DNA from: an uncultured Candidatus Saccharibacteria bacterium | GTDB lineage: Bacteria; Patescibacteriota; Saccharimonadia; Saccharimonadales; Saccharimonadaceae | DNA length: 5,201 bases | Direction: 5' to 3' | Assembly (NCBI GenBank): GCA_949063825.1 | Contig: CARSRA010000035.1 | Location: forward strand, 1 to 5,201 | Part shown: in pieces, positions 1-5,051 of the stretch | Numbering within the stretch: position 1 is the stretch's first letter | How the letters are laid out: each line of letters opens with the position of its first letter | Program-made: the position numbers and the translations under genes | The notes under the pieces: model-generated | What the model was told of the DNA's origin: nothing | Database searches by the model: none | Seen by the model: the letters and a program-made list of their open reading frames with translations, nothing else

Positions 1-57
1 CTGCACCGCGAAGTAGGGTAGATAGTACTCTGCAGACATGTGTGAGGCATGGATACA

Positions 58-87
58 AAATGGAGCTCCTATCTAGGAGCTCCATTT
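58..87 (-). terminator. Rho-independent terminator of the three-gene operon
   Basis: Two perfectly complementary 13-nt arms (58-70 and 75-87, core TGGAGCTCCT/AGGAGCTCCA) flank a 4-nt loop. The hairpin starts 14 nt after the stop codon of the 313-aa surface protein. Read on the minus strand it ends in TTTT (60-57), followed by G, so the U-tract is short and partly inside the stem. On the plus strand the hairpin is followed only by TTT then ATGATT, so it could weakly stop a gene arriving from the left edge as well. Position and stem strength support the operon-end assignment. Confidence 0.8.
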
Positions 88-101
88 ATGATTAACGGGA
101 A

Positions 102-1043
102 TTATTTTTTCTTACGGCTCTTCGCACGTGTTTTGGTATTCTTTGCAGAACTTGTTGCTCGCCCACGAGCAGTACGCGTAGCTTTTTGTACAGCTTTCCT
201 AGTCTTTACAAAGTATACGATCCCAGCGATAATTACTAAGACAAGCGCTACCGCCAAGAAGACTTCTGCCGGCCCAGTATTTGGCAGATTATTTGGCTTA
301 TTGGGGTTTGATGGTTTATTTGGCTCCCCTGGATTCGTCGGATCCTCCGGGTTGTTAGGAGCATCTGTCGTTCCCTCAGTCTGAATTGTGTAATTAATAT
401 GTCCAGCATACTCATCACAGCCCAACAAAACGCCATTCAGATCATCATAACCAAGGTAAGTTCCATTTTCCGAGAACAAGTTCGCATCTAGCACCTTGCC
501 GTTAGTTTTGCCACCGTTATAAATCTTAGCCGAACCTGTGACATAATGCAAAATCATATCTTCGCTAGCCGTCACCCAGGCTTCATCCCATACCTTCTGG
601 ATATTATCTCGATCAGCTAATGACGCCCAAGAGATAATGCCGCTCACCGCACCTTCCTGACCAGCAGTTAATTTCTGCGGGAAAGAAGAAGATATGCGTG
701 CATCCGTCGCTACGCCCGCATAATTATGCGCTTTGCTATTGTAGGTCGCTGAAGCATTGTTATGATAATAGATATAAACATCATACTCTTTGTCCGGCTC
801 AATAGTAATTTTACTCGAATAAGTGCCATTTACGCCTTTTTCGACGATCCGCACAAAATCTCGTTCATCTCCCACCGACGAGCTATCAGTCATCGAGTTG
901 AATACTGCATGATCGGCCGGATCCTTCATGGTATAAGTCGGACGATCAGTCGGCCCCCAAGCCAACGCCACTCCCCCAAGTGACGTAGCCGAAATCACCG
1001 CTGCGATTCCCCCGCTAATTATTTTGGTCATTTTATAATTCAT
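102..1043 (-). CDS. Saccharibacteria-type exported surface protein with LPNTG-like C-terminal anchor (313 aa)
   Basis: This is probably a cell-surface protein; its ligand is unknown. Residues 1-28 form a signal peptide (basic start, hydrophobic core, ALA cleavage site before W29). The mature domain opens with WGPTDRPTYTM, PADH, FNSMTD and GDERDFVRI, has YIYYHN near residue 92, and ends with LNGVLLGCDEYAG and INYTI. I recall this pattern from a Saccharibacteria surface-protein family. Residues about 222-252 are a Pro/Asn-rich linker. LPNTGP (253-258), a 20-residue hydrophobic helix (259-278) and a 35-residue tail with 15 Lys/Arg follow, which is like a sortase sorting signal but with a far longer tail than usual. 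There is a single cysteine. The start at 1043 is chosen because AAGGAG lies 9 nt upstream; Met5 is a weaker option. It is the last gene of the operon, 19 nt after the 831-aa gene. Family and export are confident; sortase processing is inference. Confidence 0.93.
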   Translation of the reverse strand: MNYKMTKIISGGIAAVISATSLGGVALAWGPTDRPTYTMKDPADHAVFNSMTDSSSVGDERDFVRIVEKGVNGTYSSKITIEPDKEYDVYIYYHNNASATYNSKAHNYAGVATDARISSSFPQKLTAGQEGAVSGIISWASLADRDNIQKVWDEAWVTASEDMILHYVTGSAKIYNGGKTNGKVLDANLFSENGTYLGYDDLNGVLLGCDEYAGHINYTIQTEGTTDAPNNPEDPTNPGEPNKPSNPNKPNNLPNTGPAEVFLAVALVLVIIAGIVYFVKTRKAVQKATRTARGRATSSAKNTKTRAKSRKKK

Positions 1044-1052
1044 TTGTGTTTA

Positions 1053-1058
1053 CTCCTT
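1053..1058 (-). promoter_or_regulatory. Shine-Dalgarno site of the 313-aa surface protein
   Basis: AAGGAG on the minus strand sits 9 nt before the ATG at 1043, inside the 19-nt gap after the upstream stop codon. It supports the first ATG rather than Met5 as the start and shows that the gene has its own ribosome binding site within the operon. Confidence 0.75.
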
Positions 1059-1062
1059 TTTG

Positions 1063-3558
1063 TTAATTATCAAACCCACTATCGCCCTGAGCGTTTAATT
1101 GATCAAGGTAATCTAGAATCTCTTGGTCGGTCATGACATGATCACCTTGATTTTCCGGGTTTTGCGTAGGAGTCTGTCCATCAGTACCACTATTAATAAT
1201 TGGGGCATCGGTACCCTGATTCTCGCCATCCTCTGTAATATCTTCATTCTGCTCGAGATTACCTTCTAAACCTTCACCAGCAGTATGATCATATAAATTG
1301 TTTGGATCTTTTGGCTTGACTGGTTCGGGTTCTGGCTCGGGTTCGGGTTCGGGTGGCATTGGAGGCCTTGGCGGAATGATTTCAGGAACTATGCTCGGTA
1401 TTGGTGACCAATTCCTTATCGTATCTGGAATATCACTTCGTAGAATTTCTTTCTTGAGCTCCTGCTCATTCGGTATCGACTCTTCGACTACAACCGGGTC
1501 TTCAGGATTTTCCGGATTCGCCATAATGGTAATCACTGGTTGGTAACCACACGATTCATTCAGCTGTAGATACTCATATTTACCTGTGAAATCACCATTC
1601 TCGTTCCGAATCGGAACAGCAATAATAACCTGTTTATCACCGTGACGTTGCATTTCTTTATTATAATTCCGTATCTCCAAGTTCTTCGGCGTACTTGCAG
1701 ACGTAGAATCATTCTTAGTAATAATGTAAGATTTTTGTATATCATAGCAGCGAATAAACTTAAAGGTGGCCTCCTCGTCAGATAAGAGATCTTTCAACTT
1801 ATCTAGATATGCCGCCTGTAATTCGCCGCCGTTATCAGCTTTACTGAGCTGTTCATCGATTTCTTGGGCCGTAGTACCACTTTCGAGCCCAAAAGAAACT
1901 GGAGTAGATGCAACTAGGGATGCCAACATCTCTGGACTTTGCGTCGCCTCACTTAAAATTGATTCTTTTGTTGCCGTGATATTACCATGATTCTCAGTTT
2001 TATCTTCACCAAAAGCATTCAAGCCGCGCTTGTTAGTCGAGTCGTAGTTGGTAGCGTAGTTATACAGCGTACCATTCTCAGCCTCATGTAACTCCGCCGC
2101 GGAATCAATCGCATTCAGAGCCTCCGCTCCTACCCCTACATTGTAATCTGCATTATAGTTCTCAAAGCTCGCAGCACCGCCAGGCTGAGCCGTAGACTCA
2201 ATTTGCGTTGTATCGTTTGCCGTTACACCAGCTTCGCCAGCAAAAGATGGGAATATTCCCGCCCCGCTCAAGACAGTGAGAGCGAAGACTGCAGCTCGGG
2301 CCGCCATCCGCTTGACGCGACGACCAATCCCCGAATTACCTACGCGATTTTTTAGCTTTTCCATGATGCTAGTTACTTTGCGTTCCCTCTCGGAGACAAC
2401 CTCCCCCTCGACGGTCATTTCCGATTGGTTATCGGACGCAAATTCTTCCGCGACCGGCATCGCTCCTTCGCTAGTACTGGCGAAATCGTCTTCGCCATGC
2501 GCTCCTGGATTAGCCAAAGCTTCCTGTACACGTGCGACGAGACTCGGATCACCCAGCAAACTTGCAATCTGCTCAGCACTGCTCAACATCACAGCCGCCT
2601 GTGAACTTTCCGGAGACAAGGTATCAATCTCTGAGCTCGTTTCAGCCTTATCATTCACTTCACCAGCCATAGCGCTTCGATCTCGTTCATTTTTAAGCCG
2701 CTCTAGCTTCGTTGCCATTATTGCACGGGTCGACAAAAGATCGACACGACTCGAATTAGCCTCACCGTAATCACCGCTGCCGTCATGCATTACTTGCTCG
2801 GCATTAGCTATATCTCGATCGATAGAATCAATTTCCTCTTCTAAACTCTTGATCTGCTCGTCGATCGTCTTATCTTCTAGGTTTTTCTCTATCTCGGACG
2901 CTTCATCCTCCTCGACCACAGCCTCGGCCTTAGACCCTGCTTCTGCATCCCCACCAGCAGCATGTCCGTTTTTCTCAAAAGCCTCATCCAACTGCGTTAA
3001 TACTCCAGATTGCGACTGTTCTAGCTGTACCAATTCAGCCCGTATGCCAGCCAAGCGCGCTTTAGCGATGGTATAGTCCTTAGTTCCCGCCTCCGGCACG
3101 CCAGTACGCGAGCCAAGCTCCTGTTCAATAGCCGCTACTTCGTCGGACCATTTACCTTCTTCAATTCTAAGACTGTCAATACGCCCTTCGACGCTCTCGC
3201 CCTTCAAGATCTTTCCGATTTCTGTCACTGGTGCCTGGCGAGCCGCCTCTAAACGCTCGGCTAATTCCGCGTCAGCCGGATTCTCAGTGACACCCTCCTC
3301 GGCTAACTTCTGCTGGGTCTCACTCGATAATGCTTCACCGCCAAATTTGTCATATCCACCAATAGGCTCATCTTCGGGGGCAGCTTCAGCCTCCAGCGTA
3401 TTAGCCGCCATGATGACTTTTTCACCGACTTCTCGAGCTTCCGCATTGCTCAACTTTTCTCGATCCTCTAGGCCCTCTGGCGCAAACGGCATCTGCCACT
3501 CGCTGCCACTATACGGATTCTGTTCTGCACCACCAGTAAATTCGTGATTTTTCACCAT
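1063..3558 (-). CDS. Large acidic coiled-coil protein with a mid-chain membrane segment and proline-rich exported half (831 aa)
   Basis: I cannot name a family. The layout resembles hypothetical envelope proteins I recall from Patescibacteria: acidic helical N-terminus, central membrane helix, Asn/Tyr-rich domain, a CG.Q motif, then a Pro-rich tail. Residues 1-410 are acidic and contain heptad-like stretches (about 125-195 and 220-295). A basic patch RRVKR (413-417) precedes a hydrophobic segment at 419-440 ending in SFA, usable as a signal anchor or internal signal peptide; positive-inside charge implies N-in/C-out. Residues 441-700 include the protein's only cysteines, C604 and C670 (SCGYQP), which may form a disulfide. 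A Pro-rich stalk with PEPEPEPEPEP (736-746) leads to an acidic Asn/Gln/Gly-rich tail without a second membrane helix. The frame is open to an ATG at 3597, but 3558 is chosen: GGGGAG lies 10 nt upstream and it avoids a 38-nt overlap. Only 1 nt separates it from the upstream stop, suggesting translational coupling. Confidence 0.9.
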   Translation of the reverse strand: MVKNHEFTGGAEQNPYSGSEWQMPFAPEGLEDREKLSNAEAREVGEKVIMAANTLEAEAAPEDEPIGGYDKFGGEALSSETQQKLAEEGVTENPADAELAERLEAARQAPVTEIGKILKGESVEGRIDSLRIEEGKWSDEVAAIEQELGSRTGVPEAGTKDYTIAKARLAGIRAELVQLEQSQSGVLTQLDEAFEKNGHAAGGDAEAGSKAEAVVEEDEASEIEKNLEDKTIDEQIKSLEEEIDSIDRDIANAEQVMHDGSGDYGEANSSRVDLLSTRAIMATKLERLKNERDRSAMAGEVNDKAETSSEIDTLSPESSQAAVMLSSAEQIASLLGDPSLVARVQEALANPGAHGEDDFASTSEGAMPVAEEFASDNQSEMTVEGEVVSERERKVTSIMEKLKNRVGNSGIGRRVKRMAARAAVFALTVLSGAGIFPSFAGEAGVTANDTTQIESTAQPGGAASFENYNADYNVGVGAEALNAIDSAAELHEAENGTLYNYATNYDSTNKRGLNAFGEDKTENHGNITATKESILSEATQSPEMLASLVASTPVSFGLESGTTAQEIDEQLSKADNGGELQAAYLDKLKDLLSDEEATFKFIRCYDIQKSYIITKNDSTSASTPKNLEIRNYNKEMQRHGDKQVIIAVPIRNENGDFTGKYEYLQLNESCGYQPVITIMANPENPEDPVVVEESIPNEQELKKEILRSDIPDTIRNWSPIPSIVPEIIPPRPPMPPEPEPEPEPEPVKPKDPNNLYDHTAGEGLEGNLEQNEDITEDGENQGTDAPIINSGTDGQTPTQNPENQGDHVMTDQEILDYLDQLNAQGDSGFDN
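1321..1353. repeat. Hexanucleotide repeat encoding the Pro-Glu stalk
   Basis: About five imperfect 6-nt units (plus strand ggttcg, ggttct, ggctcg, ggttcg, ggttcg) encode PEPEPEPEPEP in the 831-aa protein. Synonymous variation (CCC/CCA, GAA/GAG) between units suggests an older or protein-selected repeat rather than a fresh slippage array. The units are two codons long, so copy-number change would alter stalk length without shifting the frame. Such Pro-Glu stretches usually form stiff extended spacers. Confidence 0.7.
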
Positions 3559-3559
3559 T

Positions 3560-4063
3560 TTAGATATTCTCCCCAGCTGCCACCATCTGACCGCCATACT
3601 TCATATCAATTGCCTTATCCTCTTCCGCGTGTGCCGCATAAATCGCATCAAGATCCGCCGCATGCCCCTGTCCCGCCGGAGTTGAACGCAAGAACTCGGC
3701 TGTTTGCTCATCAGCAATACGGATAAGCGCTGCGTTATCGCCGTGCTCGAGATATTCTCGTCGGAATTCCTCTAAAGCTCGTCTTGATACTTCATCAAAG
3801 TCTACACCAGATTCATCAAAAACTCGATCGATCGCTGCACCATCACCGTTTTGATCAAGTAGATCATTCAATTCAGCTAATCTATCATCCGGCAATGCTG
3901 CAATTAGAGCGTATTCCATTCGTTGGTTTAGTTGTTCGATCAACACACGACCGATCTTATCTCTAGACGCCTCATCGAGACCTTGTGGAGTTTTTTCCGT
4001 GATCATCTTGTTCACGAAAATCTGCAAGATCCTTTCATCGCTTAACTTGATATTTTCTGGCAT
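3560..4063 (-). CDS. Small acidic helical protein, DUF5663-like (167 aa)
   Basis: This is a predicted cytoplasmic, almost all-helical protein with no signal peptide, membrane segment or cysteine. Residues about 8-103 resemble DUF5663, a short helical domain common in Patescibacteria: a helix with LSDERILQIF, a loop, a helix KIGRVLIEQLNQRMEYALIAALPDDRLAELNDLLD, a loop near residues 70-80, and a helix VDFDEVSRRALEEFRREYLE. The function of that family is not known to me. Residues 104-167 form an Ala/Asp/Glu-rich extension. Two in-frame ATGs exist. The one at 4063 is chosen because AAAGG lies 7 nt before it; at 4078 an AAGG is only 2 nt away and an AGGAGG is 17 nt away, both poorly spaced. It is the first gene of the operon, and its stop codon is 1 nt from the start of the 831-aa gene, so the two products are probably made in linked amounts. 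The domain call comes from memory of the helical pattern. Confidence 0.88.
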   Translation of the reverse strand: MPENIKLSDERILQIFVNKMITEKTPQGLDEASRDKIGRVLIEQLNQRMEYALIAALPDDRLAELNDLLDQNGDGAAIDRVFDESGVDFDEVSRRALEEFRREYLEHGDNAALIRIADEQTAEFLRSTPAGQGHAADLDAIYAAHAEEDKAIDMKYGGQMVAAGENI

Positions 4064-4070
4064 TTTCGTA

Positions 4071-4075
4071 CCTTT
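4071..4075 (-). promoter_or_regulatory. Shine-Dalgarno site deciding the start of the DUF5663-like gene
   Basis: AAAGG on the minus strand lies 7 nt upstream of the ATG at 4063, and inside the extra five codons that would be used if translation began at 4078. A perfect AGGAGG also occurs at 4096-4101, but it is 17 nt from the ATG at 4078 and further still from 4063, too far for normal use. It may act as a standby site (inference). Confidence 0.55.
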
Positions 4076-4135
4076 CATGACCTTATTTTATTCCGCCTCC
4101 TGCTCACGCGCGCAAAGCATAGACGGCTTTTCCTC

Positions 4136-4164
4136 AGTTTAGCATGGCATTTTTATTTCGTCAA
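4136..4164 (-). promoter_or_regulatory. Extended -10 promoter of the three-gene operon
   Basis: On the minus strand, a -35 element TTGACG (4164-4159; 5 of 6 consensus bases) is followed by a 17-nt spacer and a -10 element TAAACT (4141-4136; 4 of 6). TGC directly before the -10 gives the TGn extended motif. Transcription would start near 4129, giving a leader of about 65 nt before the ATG at 4063. The promoter is just downstream of the terminator palindrome, so the operon is likely an independent unit. The 93-aa gene has a promoter of the same design. Confidence 0.7.
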
Positions 4165-4225
4165 ACAGCTTATCCTTCTCGATATCGTCTCATCTCAATC
4201 CACGCGCAGCCTAGACATTATAACC

Positions 4226-4261
4226 ATCAAAAAAACCGAACGATCGTTCGGTTTTTTTGAT
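4226..4261. terminator. Bidirectional intrinsic terminator, perfect 36-bp palindrome
   Basis: The 36 bp are perfectly self-complementary around the 4243/4244 axis. The core CCGAACGATCGTTCGG is flanked by seven A on the left and seven T on the right, so each strand shows a GC-containing stem followed by a T7 tract. It begins 54 nt after the stop codon of the 93-aa gene and ends before the operon promoter, so its clear role is to terminate that gene and insulate the operon. No plus-strand gene here needs it; the second direction may be incidental. Confidence 0.9.
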
Positions 4262-4315
4262 TTTATCTCTATCTTATACTCTATTTCCTCTTATTTTTTT
4301 CTTCGACTAACCTTA

Positions 4316-4597
4316 CTAAGCGGCTAGTTGTAAATTGAGCTGTTTGATTTTTCGACCGATCTGACGATTACGAATTCTCTTCATTAACGCCTGATCGTTT
4401 TCTAAATCTTCTGGAGCTTGATATGCGCTTTCATTAGCATTTGAGCTCCCAAACAGCTGAAATTCATCCCACTCACCCTTATTACCTCGCACGGTATTCG
4501 CCTTACTTAGGTCAACCATGTTTGGCGAATACAGGATAGTGGCGTCCTCACGTATTACATCGGTTTCTCCTTTATTGGTGTTTATTTTTTCTGTCAT
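4316..4597 (-). CDS. Small soluble protein of unknown family (93 aa)
   Basis: I do not recognise this protein. It is polar, without a signal peptide, membrane helix or cysteine, so it is probably cytoplasmic. Residues 1-65 look mostly unstructured (Asn, Asp, Glu, Ser rich, with a short ATILYSP strand-like piece near residue 19). The C-terminal third, from about residue 66, is likely helical and becomes strongly basic (KRIRNRQIGRKIK), ending QLNLQLAA. An acidic or neutral front with a basic helix at the end would suit binding to nucleic acid, ribosome or membrane surface, but this is only inference. The start at 4597 is supported by AAGGA at 4607-4603, 5 nt upstream. The gene has its own promoter, an unusually long structured leader and a strong terminator, so it is transcribed alone. 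Those dedicated signals, rather than homology, make the reading frame believable. Confidence 0.8.
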   Translation of the reverse strand: MTEKINTNKGETDVIREDATILYSPNMVDLSKANTVRGNKGEWDEFQLFGSSNANESAYQAPEDLENDQALMKRIRNRQIGRKIKQLNLQLAA

Positions 4598-4608
4598 TAC
4601 TTTCCTTC

Positions 4609-4655
4609 TGCTACGAGATTCGCCCGAATCAGTCTATGACCCAAATCTCGTAGCA
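4609..4655 (-). repeat. 12-bp inverted repeat abutting the ribosome binding site
   Basis: TGCTACGAGATT and AATCTCGTAGCA are perfect complements separated by 23 nt. As RNA on the minus strand this hairpin ends at 4609, directly next to the AAGGA ribosome binding site (4607-4603) and within the footprint of an initiating ribosome. A smaller hairpin, GATTC/GAATC around 4617-4630, shares bases with the 3' arm, so part of the large stem could exchange with it. Confidence 0.7.
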
Positions 4656-4735
4656 AATTTATTTGATTTTTATTTTTTATCTACCGCTTTTCCTTTCGTT
4701 TTACTTTATGCGCTAGATATGTTGTTTTTATGTTT

Positions 4736-4762
4736 GTTAGATGTGTTTGTTTGTTATCTAAC
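4736..4762 (-). repeat. 7-bp inverted repeat at the predicted transcription start
   Basis: GTTAGAT and ATCTAAC flank a 13-nt loop that reads AACAAACAAACAC on the minus strand. The repeat begins about one nucleotide after the predicted start site. It may be a 5'-end hairpin that protects the mRNA, or a DNA operator covering the first transcribed bases. The sequence alone does not separate these. Confidence 0.5.
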
Positions 4763-4769
4763 TGTCCTT

Positions 4770-4798
4770 ATACTAGCACACATCATTCAAAAAGTCAA
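4770..4798 (-). promoter_or_regulatory. Extended -10 promoter of the 93-aa gene
   Basis: On the minus strand, TTGACT (4798-4793; 5 of 6 consensus bases) is followed by a 17-nt spacer ending in TGC and then TAGTAT (4775-4770; 4 of 6). Spacer length and the TGC extension are identical to the promoter at 4136-4164, which strengthens both calls. The predicted start is near 4763. The upstream DNA is A/T-rich, as expected for contacts with the RNA polymerase alpha subunit. Confidence 0.65.
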
Positions 4799-4803
4799 TA
4801 CCT

Positions 4804-4831
4804 TTTATGCTTTATTTTCAAATATTGTCAA
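4804..4831 (-). promoter_or_regulatory. Possible second, upstream promoter for the 93-aa gene
   Basis: A perfect TTGACA (4831-4826, minus strand) is followed after 16 nt by CATAAA (4809-4804; 4 of 6). It would start near 4797, overlapping the -35 box of the better promoter. It has no TGn extension, and in AT-rich DNA such pairs arise by chance, so it is held as a weak candidate. Confidence 0.3.
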
Positions 4832-4895
4832 AAATTCCAATATCTACCCCTGTAATATTTTTAATCGAATTAGATATTTTATATTAAGCTAACGC

Positions 4896-4921
4896 AAAAA
4901 ACTACCTAAGCTCTGCCTTAG
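4896..4921 (-). terminator. Weak second terminator-like hairpin
   Basis: On the minus strand CTAAG (4921-4917) and CTTAG (4910-4906) flank a 6-nt loop; GTAG and then TTTTTT (4901-4896) follow. The four-base gap between stem and T-tract and the short stem make it inferior to the hairpin at 4941-4970. It may serve as a backup for the gene entering from the right edge. Confidence 0.35.
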
Positions 4922-4940
4922 CTTTAATCTAAATGCAACA

Positions 4941-4970
4941 AAAAGACCGACATCCTACTGTCGGTCTTTT
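4941..4970. terminator. Intrinsic terminator downstream of the right-edge gene
   Basis: AAAAGACCGACA and TGTCGGTCTTTT are perfect 12-nt arms around a 6-nt loop. On the minus strand the stem ends in TTTTTG, and on the plus strand in TTTTATTATATTT, so it can work both ways. The only supported user is the minus-strand gene ending at 5052, whose stop codon lies about 80 nt before it. The intervening 4971-5051 contains only a loose 7-bp inverted repeat (5013-5019 with 5047-5053, which runs into the stop codon) and no reading frame that I can support. Confidence 0.85.
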
Positions 4971-5051
4971 ATTATATTTGTACTTTTTAATATTTTCCGC
5001 TTAAGGCCTCAAGAATCTAAAGATCTCCTCGGAAACTCCCTCACCCTAGAT

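Larger units (their letters stand above)
4598..4763 (-). promoter_or_regulatory. Long structured 5' leader of the 93-aa gene
   Basis: If the promoter at 4770-4798 is used, the mRNA begins near 4763 and has about 165 untranslated nucleotides before a 282-nt gene. On the minus strand the leader starts with a 7-bp hairpin (4762-4756 with 4742-4736). It then runs through an A-rich, G-poor stretch (about 4735-4656) containing no ATG, and ends in a 12-bp hairpin (4655-4644 with 4620-4609) that stops one nucleotide before the Shine-Dalgarno sequence. There is no T-tract after the last hairpin, so attenuation by termination is unlikely; control of translation or RNA stability is more plausible. It matches no riboswitch class that I know. 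Confidence 0.5.

Noticed and set aside
1..39. Minus-strand frame at the left edge beginning MSAEYYLPYFAVQ
   Set aside because: It could be the start of the next gene, but only 13 codons are visible and there is no ribosome binding site or promoter between it and the operon terminator. Plus-strand gene tails (for example ending HREVG at 19-21) fit equally well.
1298..1546. Plus-strand Gly-Ser-rich 82-aa frame
   Set aside because: The Gly-Ser run is the complement of the Pro-Glu repeat of the real minus-strand gene.
2276..2770. Plus-strand 164-aa frame
   Set aside because: Antisense shadow of the 831-aa gene: Ser/Arg-rich mirror of its acidic codons, with no ribosome binding site or family resemblance.
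3829..3855. EF-hand-like DQNGDG in the DUF5663-like protein
   Set aside because: The loop lacks the hydrophobic residue at position 8 and the acidic residue at position 12, and occurs once in a turn between helices.
4217..4222. Perfect TATAAT on the minus strand upstream of the operon
   Set aside because: At the proper distance the -35 position falls inside the terminator palindrome and has no match to TTGACA; the promoter at 4136-4164 is closer and better overall.
4518..4892. Plus-strand 124-aa frame that looks like a membrane protein
   Set aside because: Its Phe/Leu/Ile richness comes from the T-rich plus strand of the leader; it overlaps the 93-aa gene antisense, crosses both inverted repeats and the promoter, and has no convincing ribosome binding site.
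4598..5051. Possible tRNA, CRISPR repeats or phage attachment site in the longest intergenic stretch
   Set aside because: No cloverleaf with a TTC loop and CCA-like end, no repeated spaced units, and no direct repeats long enough for an attachment site; hairpins and promoters explain the visible structure.
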